Source: Gemmiger sp. An87
Lineage (GTDB): Bacteria > Bacillota > Clostridia > Oscillospirales > Ruminococcaceae
NCBI RefSeq assembly: GCF_002159185.1
Contig: NZ_NFHD01000005.1
Coordinates: forward strand, 62,001-126,000
Length of the DNA: 64,000 nt
Direction: 5' to 3'
Shown here: positions 33,914 to 43,140 of the stretch, piece by piece
How the letters are laid out: each line of letters starts with the position of its first letter
Numbering within the stretch: the first letter of the stretch is position 1
Made by a program: the position numbers and the translations under genes
Notes under the pieces: generated by a model
Told to the model about the DNA's origin: nothing
The model's database searches: none
What the model saw: only the letters and a program-made list of their open reading frames with translations

Positions 33914-36305
33914 GTCGCCCTCCGCACGGAGGGCGTGGATAGAAATTTGGTCGTAGCTTTGGCCGTGCCGCCGCATGCAGGGCAGTCGCCCTCCGCACGG
34001 AGGGCGTGGATAGAAATTTGCATGCGTCTCCAGCGACACCGCAATATCATCGGTCGCCCTCCGCACGGAGGGCGTGGATAGAAATCGCTGGTTTTTGATA
34101 AGACCATCAAGCCCGGGGAGTCGCCCTCCGCACGGAGGGCGTGGATAGAAATTGCAATGTCCAGTATATCATACTTGCATCGTCTAGTCGCCCTCCGCAC
34201 GGAGGGCGTGGATAGAAATAGGCTGGAAAACCAAAGAATCATAAACCCGCAAGATGTCGCCCTCCGCACGGAGGGCGTGGATAGAAATATACCACAAAAT
34301 GCCGATATGACCAAACGGCGGTTGTCGCCCTCCGCACGGAGGGCGTGGATAGAAATATACCACAAAATGCCGATATGACCAAACGGCGGGTCGCCCTCCG
34401 CACGGAGGGCGTGGATAGAAATACAGTTTGCGTATCGCCAATGTGTCACGGCTTAAGTCGCCCTCCGCACGGAGGGCGTGGATAGAAATTTCTGGAAAAC
34501 ACCACGAGCCACAAGGAGGACTAAGGTCGCCCTCCGCACGGAGGGCGTGGATAGAAATTACACCGAGGGCAGCAACCCCGCGACCTACACCCCGTCGCCC
34601 TCCGCACGGAGGGCGTGGATAGAAATCACCATCAACGGGTAAAGCTCATCCCAGATAGAGAGTCGCCCTCCGCACGGAGGGCGTGGATAGAAATCAGTTG
34701 AACGACGGTGTAACCTCCGGCCAGACCGGTCGCCCTCCGCACGGAGGGCGTGGATAGAAATCGAGGAGCTGGAAGTCAAGAACCTGGACGGCACGGTCGC
34801 CCTCCGCACGGAGGGCGTGGATAGAAATTTGTCCATGGTGGAGCAGGCCGGTTACTACGGCGTCGCCCTCCGCACGGAGGGCGTGGATAGAAATAGCTCG
34901 GCCAGCATCAGATGGCCGGAGTGATAAGTCGCCCTCCGCACGGAGGGCGTGGATAGAAATCATAGAGCTGCGCGGCAAACTGAGAGATGGACAGTCGCCC
35001 TCCGCACGGAGGGCGTGGATAGAAATTGCATCCTCGGCGCTGGTGGCGCTGGGCTTGGGGTCGCCCTCCGCACGGAGGGCGTGGATAGAAATCTGGACAA
35101 TCTCCCGAGCCTGCACAGACAGCGCCTGTCGCCCTCCGCACGGAGGGCGTGGATAGAAATCTTCAGAACCTTCTGCACAAACTCGTCCAGCGGCTGGTCG
35201 CCCTCCGCACGGAGGGCGTGGATAGAAATTCTTGCCCCTATCCTTGCCCGCCTTCGCATACAGGTCGCCCTCCGCACGGAGGGCGTGGATAGAAATCACC
35301 AGCATAAAGCGCGGATATTTTGCCACCAACCGTCGCCCTCCGCACGGAGGGCGTGGATAGAAATGCTTCGTCCTTGGAAATGTAGTTCACCGACAGGCGG
35401 TCGCCCTCCGCACGGAGGGCGTGGATAGAAATCTCGTACACGCGGCAGATTTTGGGGTACTGGGCCGTCGCCCTCCGCACGGAGGGCGTGGATAGAAATC
35501 TTCCAGTGTGGGGCGGCAGTGCAGCCTAAGGCGGTCGCCCTCCGCACGGAGGGCGTGGATAGAAATCACGTAACTCCCCAGCGACCGGCGAATCACCGGG
35601 TCGCCCTCCGCACGGAGGGCGTGGATAGAAATTTGATGTCAGCCAGAGTGATGGTGATGTCCTCGCCGTCGCCCTCCGCACGGAGGGCGTGGATAGAAAT
35701 AGCCTGGACGACAGAACCAAACCCGGCCAGCCCAGTCGCCCTCCGCACGGAGGGCGTGGATAGAAATCGCTAACGTCCATTGTTCGCTGCCGTCAAACGT
35801 GTCGCCCTCCGCACGGAGGGCGTGGATAGAAATTCGGTCGTACCGTCTGGTGCGCCCGGTTTTGCCGGTCGCCCTCCGCACGGAGGGCGTGGATAGAAAT
35901 CTTTCTTTCTTCGAAGAAGAAGAAACAGGCTCAGGGTCGCCCTCCGCACGGAGGGCGTGGATAGAAATTGTACGGCAAGGGTGCCGCATCCAAGATGCCC
36001 ATGTCGCCCTCCGCACGGAGGGCGTGGATAGAAATAAAAAGCGGGCGGCGAATATGTGGTACTTTTCCCGTCGCCCTCCACACGGAGGGCGTGGATAGAA
36101 ATGACAAAAACATGAACCGCACCACCGGCGTAGCCCGTCGCCCTCCACACGGAGGGCGTGGATAGAAATTGGAGGCCCTTACGGGATATGCCCCGGCACT
36201 GGATGTCGCCCTCCACACGGAGGGCGTGGATAGAAACTTTTCGGAGCTGCGGGGCGGCACCGGGCGCTTCAAGTCGCCCTCCGCATGGAAAGTGTGGGTG
36301 AAAGT
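33914..36305 (+). CRISPR. CRISPR array 2, type I-C, 36 repeats
   Basis: Thirty-six 33-base repeats and 35 spacers (33-36 bases; the first is 38). The repeat folds as CGCCCTCC / GGAGGGCG around GCAC and ends GTGGATAGAAAT. The first 32 repeats look identical; those at 36070, 36137 and 36205 carry a G to A change in the loop (36205 also ends AAAC), and the last, at 36273, is badly decayed. So the leader side is left and orientation is plus. Spacers at 34289 and 34357 are the same sequence apart from two extra bases in the first. The spacer at 35567 is identical over 33 bases with one in array 1. Confidence 0.97.
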
Positions 36306-36439
36306 CTTATTTTGATAAGTTAGCCATGACTTGCAGTGCTGACCTTCTGTACGCAGTACGTATGTGGAGTTTGTGTGGTGGAGCCCCCACCTATGGAACA
36401 AGAAGGGAATAAGGCATCAATTTCATCCCACAAACTCAA

Positions 36440-36473
36440 AAATCCCGAATGCGAGAGCGTTCGGGATTTTTTT
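36440..36473 (+). terminator. Terminator after CRISPR array 2
   Basis: AAATCCCGAA-GC pairs with GC-TTCGGGATTT around GAGA, followed by seven T. The 130 bases between the last repeat and this hairpin hold nothing I recognise. Confidence 0.85.
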
Positions 36474-36560
36474 CGTATTCACTATTCATTTATTGCTCTT
36501 TATTGAGCGATACCGCCTATTCAGAATTTTGGAAGCGAGGAGAGAGTACAGCCTTGGTTT

Positions 36561-37319
36561 TCATGCGATGCCGTCGCAGTCAAGAATTCGAATCAGAATC
36601 TTCGTAATATAATTCTGGGGGTTTACCTCCACAAACTGATCGATGATATTGATGCAGATGACATCCTCGGCCAAGGGCAGTTCGGTGGAGGTGCGCATCC
36701 GGGTGAAGGTATCCCAGATCGTGGAGTAAGGCCCGGAGTGGTAACCGGTCAGATAGGTTCCGGCGGGAATCTTGTGTACCTCGTGCTGCGAGGCCTCGGG
36801 AACTTCACCGATGAGATATGCACCGAAGGACTGCTCCTCGCCCCGATAAAAGGCCAGAGTGGGATACAGATAGAACAGCTCATTGGAAAAAACCTCACTG
36901 AGATTTCCCAGTGCAATATACTGCATGGTGTCAAAATACTCCGCACTGACCTTTTCAACACAAAGATTTTCCAGCTCCTGCTCGGTAAAGGCGATTTTCG
37001 TCTGAATCACCGCGTCCAGACGCAGCAGCTCCTGCAGCTGGTTGCGCAGGTTGCTGGACTGATGGCGCAGATAAGAACAGGTTTCTGTGAAACTGCGCTG
37101 GCCCATGAAGCCACTGATCTCCGACAGTGGGCACCCCAATCGCCGCAGATAGCGAATCAGTGCCAAGGAATAAGACTGGTCAAATTTATAATAGCGGTAG
37201 TTGCTTCCTTCCTCCCGGCCCTGCGGCAGCAAGAGTCCCTTTTCTTCATACAACCGCAAGGTTTGCACGTCCACATGGAACAGCCTGGCCAACTCTCCGA
37301 TTCGCAGATATTCCTTCAT
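36561..37319 (-). CDS. MerR family transcriptional regulator
   Basis: A 252-residue regulator. The N-terminal winged helix-turn-helix is typical of MerR (YLRIGELARLFHVDVQTLRLYEEKGLLLP, residues 4-32, then YRYYKFDQ). A coiled-coil dimerisation helix spans about residues 85-120. The C-terminal domain of about 130 residues resembles the GyrI/BmrR effector-binding fold, which suggests it senses a bulky organic ligand. GGAGGTGTG precedes the start. It follows the guanine deaminase gene on the same strand but has a consensus promoter of its own. No efflux gene is adjacent, so its target is unclear. Confidence 0.88.
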   Translation of the reverse strand: MKEYLRIGELARLFHVDVQTLRLYEEKGLLLPQGREEGSNYRYYKFDQSYSLALIRYLRRLGCPLSEISGFMGQRSFTETCSYLRHQSSNLRNQLQELLRLDAVIQTKIAFTEQELENLCVEKVSAEYFDTMQYIALGNLSEVFSNELFYLYPTLAFYRGEEQSFGAYLIGEVPEASQHEVHKIPAGTYLTGYHSGPYSTIWDTFTRMRTSTELPLAEDVICINIIDQFVEVNPQNYITKILIRILDCDGIA

Positions 37320-37349
37320 AACACACCTCCCGTGCTGACGGTAAAAAAG

Positions 37350-37407
37350 ATGACAACCGCCGGGCTTCGACGGTTGTCATAATAGGGTGAATTTATGCTT
37401 TTGTCAA
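37350..37407 (-). promoter_or_regulatory. merR promoter overlapping a terminator-like inverted repeat
   Basis: On the minus strand TTGACA (37402-37407), 17 bases and TATTAT (37379-37384) form a strong promoter. It is followed at once by ATGACAACCG paired with CGGTTGTCAT (37350-37380) and then six T. The repeat overlaps the -10 and start site, so it may be the guaD terminator, an operator for the regulator, or both. Confidence 0.6.
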
Positions 37408-37414
37408 GAGGCGG

Positions 37415-38668
37415 TCAGCCGATGAGCTTGCCGCCAAGGTACCGGGCTTTGATATTTTCAGTGGTTCCGATGTAGCAGAACCGCTCCACGACCTGAGCAG
37501 GGGTGAGCGGAAAATCCAGATCTTCCATGCCGTCGATCACCAGTGCGTTGAATACATAGTCCTTTTCGAAGCTGCCCACCTTCCCAAACACGCTTCCACC
37601 TGCTTTGGTGGCCAGATAAAAGGCGTTGGTGAAGGTAATGGGGCTGGCGGTTTCCGGCTCATAGAACCATTTCAGCTTGGACAACTGGACAGCGCGGCCG
37701 ATCTGGGTGTAGATACCCATGGAATGTCCGCCGCCCACATCGGTGCCCAGGGTGATATTTACGCCATCGCCGTGAAGGGAGGAAACGCCCATGATACCGG
37801 CAATGATGTTGGTGGTTGCATCCGGGCAGTGAACCGTATGGCCGCCGTGACGTTTGATGATTTCGATATCATCTTTGGCGGGGAAAATGAAGTGCGCGCC
37901 CACAACCGGTCCGTTCTCCATCAGGCCCGCTCTCTCGTAGATTTCGGTGTCGCATTTGTATCCTGGATAAACGCGCAGAGCCTCCTGGGCTTCCCAGCGG
38001 GATTCCACCAGATGAGTCTGCAAGCCCACATGATATTTCTTGCCCAGAGCACCCAGCCCTTTCACCAGATCCTCGCTGCAGGTGGGAGCAAAACGAGGGG
38101 TGATAATGGGCTTTGCGGTTTTGTGATTCTGGCAGTCGGCCAGATACTGCTCGGTCTCCCGGAGCGATTCCTCCACTGTTTCGCACAGGTACGACGGAGA
38201 GGCGATATCCATGTTCACCTTTCCCACATAGCCGTAAAGACCGCGCTCCTCCATGCGTCGGATCAGATACGAGGTTGCCTCCCGATGGATGGTGGCGAAA
38301 ATGCAGGCATGGAAGGTTCCGTGCTTGATCATATCGTCAATGAAGGCATCGTAGATCGGCCGGGCGTAGTTCATGTCCGCAAAGCGGGCTTCCTGGGGAA
38401 AGGTGTACTGATTCAGCCAGTCGGACAAAAGCATATCCATGCCGAGGCCTCGCTCGATGTACTGCGAAGCGTGGACATGCAGGTCCGAAAAAGCCGGAAT
38501 GATTACGCCTTTGCCATAGTCCGTGACCTCGGCATTTTTATACTGCTCCGGAAGAACACTGCAAATCTCCCGGACCTTTCCGTTTTCCACAATCAGATAG
38601 CTGTCTTCATAGGCGATCAGCTCGTCGTAGCTCTTTGAAAACAGGATGTTACCGTGCAGAATATTCAC
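37415..38668 (-). CDS. guaD: Guanine deaminase
   Basis: Converts guanine to xanthine and ammonia in purine salvage or breakdown. The 417-residue amidohydrolase has the zinc site HVHASQY (after IIPAFSDL, about residue 61), later histidines in LQTHLVES and VGAHFIF, and the family LGTDVGGGHSMGI block near 305. I start at the GTG at 38668, after AAAGGAAC; the long open frame upstream runs into the permease gene and is not coding. The permease gene lies 19 bases upstream, so the two form an operon for guanine or xanthine use. Confidence 0.9.
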   Translation of the reverse strand: MNILHGNILFSKSYDELIAYEDSYLIVENGKVREICSVLPEQYKNAEVTDYGKGVIIPAFSDLHVHASQYIERGLGMDMLLSDWLNQYTFPQEARFADMNYARPIYDAFIDDMIKHGTFHACIFATIHREATSYLIRRMEERGLYGYVGKVNMDIASPSYLCETVEESLRETEQYLADCQNHKTAKPIITPRFAPTCSEDLVKGLGALGKKYHVGLQTHLVESRWEAQEALRVYPGYKCDTEIYERAGLMENGPVVGAHFIFPAKDDIEIIKRHGGHTVHCPDATTNIIAGIMGVSSLHGDGVNITLGTDVGGGHSMGIYTQIGRAVQLSKLKWFYEPETASPITFTNAFYLATKAGGSVFGKVGSFEKDYVFNALVIDGMEDLDFPLTPAQVVERFCYIGTTENIKARYLGGKLIG

Positions 38669-38687
38669 TGTATGTTCCTTTCTTCTA

Positions 38688-39767
38688 TCAAACCGCGAGT
38701 CCCGACACAACAGACAGGAATCGAATTGCAATACCAGCCAAGAGGCCAACAAAGGGGTCAACCAGCGCGGTAACCGCAATGGTGGCACCGCCTGCCAGGG
38801 CGTCCGCCGGGCTTGCGCCGTCAAAGGTGGCTGCCGCATACTGGGGAACGCTGACCATAGAGCCCAGCACGAACAGGAAACCGGAAATGGAGACCGCCGG
38901 GATAAACCGTGCAATCTTCGGTACCATGCGTGCAAAGAGGATGAGTGCCATCACCACCATCAGCAGGATACCGGCCGCCACCGGGTGGGGCGCTGCCGCT
39001 GTGGAGGAGAGGGTGATTTCAACGGGAGTACCGCCAAACAGACCGGTCAGAATGTCCGCTGCACCGGAATAGATGGTCAATCCGTCCACATTGGGGTTCT
39101 CCATTCCGGCCATGCCGGAAACGATGCCGCTGTAAGCGATGTTCGTGCCAATGGACAGGCAGGCCAGAGCAAGAGCGCCCCGAATGACGTTGAAATTTGT
39201 AACGGGCTTGAAGAACTTGAATTTGTTCTCTTCCTTCACTTCTTCCATGGGGCCCTTGTTCAGGATCAGGAAGCAGGCAATGCTGGCAGCCATGCTGATG
39301 ACTAGGGTCCAGTTCAGGTCTTTGGTCAGAAAATAGGCAGCAAAGGCGGAAATCAGAGAGACTGCACCGGTTTTCTTGCTCTCCTTGATCAGGTCAATGG
39401 CCACGCGGATAACGATGATGCCCACACCGGCCTCCATACCGGAAATGATGGAATTGCCCGCAAAGTCAACGATGCGCTGCAGCAGGCCCAGAGCGCCCAG
39501 CACCACCATGATCACGCCGCTGTAAAATACGATGCTGATGCGTTCCCGGAAGTTTTTGCCCACGCTTCCGGCCAGAACAATGGTCTCACCCTGAATGTTG
39601 ATGGGGATGACCGTCTTGAAGGCCAGCATACCGATGATGCCTGCGCAATAGCCCAAAGCGGTAGGTGCAGACAGGAATCCGAAGCTGAGGCCCATGATGA
39701 TTCCCGAAAGGCCGTTGATCACATTGCCAAGCACCGAAAGGATGTCTTTGATAATCTCAAATTCCAA
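38688..39767 (-). CDS. NCS2 family purine permease
   Basis: A 359-residue membrane transporter with about ten to twelve hydrophobic segments. It has the NCS2 signature region PVEITLSSTAAAPHPVAAG and a preceding TIYSGAADILTGLFGGTP block, so xanthine, uracil or guanine are the candidate substrates. Pairing with guanine deaminase favours guanine or a related purine. It is shorter than the usual 430 or more residues of the family, so the N-terminus may be reduced. The start is a TTG eight bases after GGGAGGAAA; no better start is seen. Confidence 0.85.
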   Translation of the reverse strand: MEFEIIKDILSVLGNVINGLSGIIMGLSFGFLSAPTALGYCAGIIGMLAFKTVIPINIQGETIVLAGSVGKNFRERISIVFYSGVIMVVLGALGLLQRIVDFAGNSIISGMEAGVGIIVIRVAIDLIKESKKTGAVSLISAFAAYFLTKDLNWTLVISMAASIACFLILNKGPMEEVKEENKFKFFKPVTNFNVIRGALALACLSIGTNIAYSGIVSGMAGMENPNVDGLTIYSGAADILTGLFGGTPVEITLSSTAAAPHPVAAGILLMVVMALILFARMVPKIARFIPAVSISGFLFVLGSMVSVPQYAAATFDGASPADALAGGATIAVTALVDPFVGLLAGIAIRFLSVVSGLAV

Positions 39768-40251
39768 TATAATTTCCTCCCTCTCTGTTCCTGCATGATA
39801 CAGGATTGTGTTTCCCTATACAGGGCTGCTTTGCCGGTAGAACGATTTTTTTCGACCGTTAATGGCTTCCAGTGACAGGATAAACCCTATGGTAACCATA
39901 GAGTCAAGGTCCTTTTTATGAATTTTACTGTGCCGGTTGATGATTCCGATTTTCCTACCGATTCTTCTGGGGCAGGTGAGTCGGTATCAGCAGGCCGCAT
40001 CATCGGAAGAGACAGAGAATACGCCGGATCAGCTGGAGCTGTAAGAACACATCGAAATGACAGGGAAAAGCCGGGCGAAGCTGAGAAGCACGTCCGGCTT
40101 TTCTGATATCGCGGGAGATGGGAACAATGTTCAGAGATGATGTTCTCAGCCTGTTTGCCGGTTTTTGAATTCCGTTCAGCTGTCGGACAAAAGCTGGCGC
40201 GCCACATCGGGATGCTTATCGCGCCGGACTGTTATTAGCCGGTATCTCAAA
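39768..40251. other. Gene-poor region with a possible gene remnant
   Basis: No convincing gene. A frame at 39940-40044 (plus) encodes a hydrophobic start MIPIFLPILLGQV and then a polar tail ending DQLEL, resembling the last residues of a membrane protein, with a stop just upstream: possibly a decayed transporter end. An AAAAGCCGG/CCGGCTTTT hairpin at 40066-40103 could terminate it. A purine riboswitch was looked for upstream of the permease and not found. Confidence 0.4.
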
Positions 40252-40290
40252 CAGAAAAGGCTCAGCCATTCGGCTGGGCCTTTTCTGTTG
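40252..40290. terminator. Bidirectional terminator after the tetR-type gene
   Basis: CAGAAAAGGC-CAGCC pairs with GGCTG-GCCTTTTCTG around ATTC; the stem ends themselves supply U runs on both strands. Confidence 0.75.
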
Positions 40291-40297
40291 GGAGAAT

Positions 40298-40873
40298 TCA
40301 GGAAAAAATAATGTCGAACATCTTTTTCAGGTATTCTTTCTGGTTATATTTGCCGTGGCTGCTGCTCCAGTCCAGGGCCATGCCCATGAGGATGGCATTG
40401 TAGGTGGTAATCAGCAGATCTGCGTCCTTGTCGGACCGGATAACGCCCTCCTCCTGCCCTTGCACCACCAGCTTGCGGATCAGCTGCAGCTGGACCAGAT
40501 GGGATTCGCTCGCCTTGCTGCAGCGCAGTGCCGAAAAATAACCCGAGCCGTTTTCCATATCGGCAAGGATCATTGCCTTCAGCAACGGAGCAGTCAGTTT
40601 GACTGTGTTGTCGATGCTGTATTCATATATTTTCCACAGCTTCTGCCGGGTGTCATGGATTACCAGCAGCTCCGCCATAATAGAGAGCACGTCTTGAAAG
40701 AGCAGCTCGTAATAGCGGAAGATAATATCGCTTTTTCCATTGAAATGATAATAGAAGGTGCCTTTGGTTACTCCGCATACGCTGCAGATCTCGTTGATCG
40801 AGGTGTCGTTGTAGCCGTGCTTCTGGAACAGCTCGATGGCTGTTTTCACGATGCGTTTTTCAATGTCGTTCAA
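40298..40873 (-). CDS. TetR family transcriptional regulator
   Basis: A 191-residue regulator with an N-terminal TetR helix-turn-helix (IVKTAIELFQKHGYNDTSINEICSVCGVTKGTFYYHFNGKSDII, about residues 8-50). The helical ligand-binding domain is of normal size. The reading frame starts at a TTG after AAGGG. It is divergent from the flavin reductase gene, and a 16-base palindrome overlaps its promoter, so self-repression is likely. The ligand is unknown, perhaps a substrate of the neighbouring reductase. Confidence 0.9.
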   Translation of the reverse strand: MNDIEKRIVKTAIELFQKHGYNDTSINEICSVCGVTKGTFYYHFNGKSDIIFRYYELLFQDVLSIMAELLVIHDTRQKLWKIYEYSIDNTVKLTAPLLKAMILADMENGSGYFSALRCSKASESHLVQLQLIRKLVVQGQEEGVIRSDKDADLLITTYNAILMGMALDWSSSHGKYNQKEYLKKMFDIIFS

Positions 40874-40908
40874 AAGATCATACCCTTCCGCCTGTATGTT
40901 ATAAAAAT

Positions 40909-40937
40909 ATTATACCGCGGTATAAAAATCTGAACAA
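40909..40937 (-). promoter_or_regulatory. tetR-type promoter with palindromic operator
   Basis: Minus-strand TTGTTC (40932-40937), 17 bases and TATAAT (40909-40914). The perfect palindrome TTATACCGCGGTATAA (40910-40925) overlaps the -10, fitting a TetR operator. Confidence 0.7.
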
Positions 40938-40979
40938 GTTTGGAAAATTGAATGAAAATCGGGAGTCGCTTTCATTGTA

Positions 40980-41008
40980 TTGCCCAAAACAGATTGTTAA
41001 ACTATTGA
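40980..41008 (+). promoter_or_regulatory. Promoter for the flavin oxidoreductase
   Basis: TTGCCC (40980-40985), 17-base spacer and TATTGA (41003-41008), 49 bases before the start codon. It lies 55 bases from the palindrome, so direct repression there is not obvious. Confidence 0.5.
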
Positions 41009-41056
41009 TAAATTCCGTAAAAAACGAATGATTTTATCGAAAAGGAGCAATGCGTT

Positions 41057-43051
41057 ATGGGAAAATACGATTGTTTGTTTGAGCCTTTGCAGGTGGGCTC
41101 CATCCAGCTGAAGAACCGTATCGTTCTGGAGCCGATGGGCATCCACAGCCACCGGCTGGTCAATGCGGACGGCAGCTTCACCGAGGACGGCATCGCCTAC
41201 TACGAGACCATCGCCAAAGGCGGCACAGGCCTGATCATTACCAGCACCATGCCCGTAAACTCCGCGTTTGATCTGTCCAAGGGCAGCAAGGCGGCTATGG
41301 ATCTGGCGGGAGAGGAGTTTATCGAGAACACCAAAAAGCTCACCGAGCGCCTGCATCGCTACGGAGCAAAGATTTTCATGCAGCTGTCCGCCGGTGCGGG
41401 CCGGGTACAGCCGCGTTTCATTGCGGACGGTGAACCGGTTGCTCCCAGTGACGGACTGCCCAACTTCTGGAATCCGTCCATCACCCATCGGGCACTGACC
41501 CGGGAGGAGATCGAGCAGTATATCCGCTGCTTCGGTGAGGCTGCGCGCAAGGCAAGGGAAGGCGGTGTGGACGGCGTGGAAATCCATGCGGTGCACGAGG
41601 GCTATCTGCTGGATCAGTTCACCCTGGCCTTCTGCAACAAGCGGACGGATGAATACGGCGGCAGCCTGGAAGGCCGTTTCCTGTTTGCCAAGAAGATTGT
41701 GGAGGCCATCAAGGAAAGCTGCGGGAAGGATTACCCGGTTTCCATCCGATACAGCGTGCGCTCCATGATGAAGGGCTTCAACAGCGGTGCGCTGCCCGGA
41801 GAGGTATTCACCGAGGTGGGCCGCGACCTGAACGAGGGCATCGCCGCGGCCAAGCTGCTGGAGGCCTGCGGCTATGATATGCTCAATGCTGACAACGGCA
41901 CCTACGATTCCTGGTGGTACGCGCATCCCCCTGTCTATATGCCGGAGGGCTGCAACCTGGCCGAGTCCGTTGAGATCAAAAAGCATGTCCATATCCCGGT
42001 GGTATGCGCCGGCCGGATGGAAAACCCGGAGCTGGCCCTCAAGGCCATCCAGGAAAAGCAGATCGACGGCATCGGTCTGGCCCGGCAGCTTCTGGCGGAC
42101 CCGGAATGGCCCAACAAGCTGATGAAGGAACAGGAGGAAGAGATTCGCCCCTGCATCGCCTGCCACGCGGGATGCCTGAACCGTATTTTCAAGGGTCAGG
42201 ATCTCTGCTGTGCACTGAACCCGGCGGTGGCTCGGGAAAAGGAATACGCCATTACGCCTGCCGAAACGAAAAAGCACATTGTAGTTGTGGGCGGCGGCAT
42301 CGGCGGCATGGAAGCTGCGCGGGTCTGCGCACTTCGCGGCCATCAGGTGGACCTGTATGAAAAGAGCGGCAAGCTGGGTGGCATGTTCATTCCGGCATCC
42401 GCCATGTCCTTCAAGGAGTCGGACAAGCGACTGATCGCCTGGTACGAGCACCAGATGGAAAAACTGGGTGTGAACCTGCATATGAACACCGCTGTCGACA
42501 GCAAGATGTTGAAAGCGCTGAATGCGGATGAGGTCTTTGTGGCCACCGGTTCCAGCGCCCGGACTCTGCAGCTGCCGGGCTTTGAAAGCGACCGGGTGCT
42601 CACCGCTGTGGATGCGCTGATGAATCCCGAAAAGGTACAGGGTGACCTTGTGATCATCGGCGGCGGCCTGACCGGCATTGAGATTGCCTACGAATATGCG
42701 CGTAAGGGCTCCCGGGTGACCGTGCTGGAAGCCATGGACAAATATCTGAATGTGGATCTGGCGGCAGCAAACCGGAACTTCCTGCTGGCTGCGGTGGACC
42801 TGTACCACATTGATGTGCAGGTAAACGCAAAGGTAAGCGCCTATGCGAACGGCAGCGTGACTTATACCAACCCGGATGGGGAGCACAGCGTTAAGGCAGA
42901 CACCGTGATCGTCAGCATCGGATACAACAGCGAGAATTCCCTGGCAAAGGAGCTGGGGGGCGAGCATGTACATGTGATCGGCGACGCCGACCATGTATCC
43001 AATCTGATGGGGGCCATCTGGCAGGCCTATGAGGCGGCTATGAAGCTGTAA
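41057..43051 (+). CDS. Old-yellow-enzyme type NADH:flavin oxidoreductase (2-enoate/dienoyl-CoA reductase family)
   Basis: A 664-residue flavoenzyme that should reduce activated C=C bonds. Residues 1 to about 365 form the FMN-binding TIM barrel (LEPMGIHSHRLVNADGSFTEDGIAYYE, VDGVEIHAVHEGYLLDQF). The [4Fe-4S] cysteines follow (CIACHAGCLNR, then C near residue 392). The FAD/NAD domains have GGGIGGMEAARV near 415 and a second dinucleotide site GGGLTGIEIAYEYARKG near 535. This is the layout of 2,4-dienoyl-CoA reductase, BaiCD/BaiH and trimethylamine dehydrogenase. The substrate cannot be read. AAAGGAG precedes the ATG. The TetR neighbour suggests substrate-induced expression. Confidence 0.9.
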   Translation: MGKYDCLFEPLQVGSIQLKNRIVLEPMGIHSHRLVNADGSFTEDGIAYYETIAKGGTGLIITSTMPVNSAFDLSKGSKAAMDLAGEEFIENTKKLTERLHRYGAKIFMQLSAGAGRVQPRFIADGEPVAPSDGLPNFWNPSITHRALTREEIEQYIRCFGEAARKAREGGVDGVEIHAVHEGYLLDQFTLAFCNKRTDEYGGSLEGRFLFAKKIVEAIKESCGKDYPVSIRYSVRSMMKGFNSGALPGEVFTEVGRDLNEGIAAAKLLEACGYDMLNADNGTYDSWWYAHPPVYMPEGCNLAESVEIKKHVHIPVVCAGRMENPELALKAIQEKQIDGIGLARQLLADPEWPNKLMKEQEEEIRPCIACHAGCLNRIFKGQDLCCALNPAVAREKEYAITPAETKKHIVVVGGGIGGMEAARVCALRGHQVDLYEKSGKLGGMFIPASAMSFKESDKRLIAWYEHQMEKLGVNLHMNTAVDSKMLKALNADEVFVATGSSARTLQLPGFESDRVLTAVDALMNPEKVQGDLVIIGGGLTGIEIAYEYARKGSRVTVLEAMDKYLNVDLAAANRNFLLAAVDLYHIDVQVNAKVSAYANGSVTYTNPDGEHSVKADTVIVSIGYNSENSLAKELGGEHVHVIGDADHVSNLMGAIWQAYEAAMKL

Positions 43052-43093
43052 GCCTTTACAGAAAAAGGTTAACAATCAAGGAACGTTTCCAGG

Positions 43094-43140
43094 AAAACCG
43101 GCACAGGACGAGTGGAAAGACTTGGCCTGTGCCGGTTTTT
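43094..43140 (+). terminator. Terminator after the flavin oxidoreductase
   Basis: AAAACCGGCACAGG pairs perfectly with CCTGTGCCGGTTTT and is followed by more T. Confidence 0.85.

Noticed and set aside
33721-36401. Reading frames across CRISPR array 2 giving repeated peptides such as SIHALRAEGD, FYPRPPCGGR and FLSTPSVRRAT (and the array 1 versions)
   Set aside because: They are translations of the 33-base repeats in different frames and are known spurious proteins; no ribosome binding sites and spacer-length frame drift.
36306-36560. Right-hand attachment site or partner recombinase end for an island starting at tRNA-Leu
   Set aside because: No copy of the tRNA 3' end or other direct repeat was seen here by eye; only a terminator and unassigned sequence.
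39768-39900. Purine riboswitch upstream of the NCS2 permease-guaD operon
   Set aside because: The expected paired loops and conserved core were not found; only short direct copies of TACAGG occur.
40997-43075. 692-codon minus-strand frame opposite the flavin oxidoreductase, and similar long antisense frames opposite rqcH, hcp and ribosomal genes
   Set aside because: All mirror real genes, lack ribosome binding sites and have no recognisable domains.
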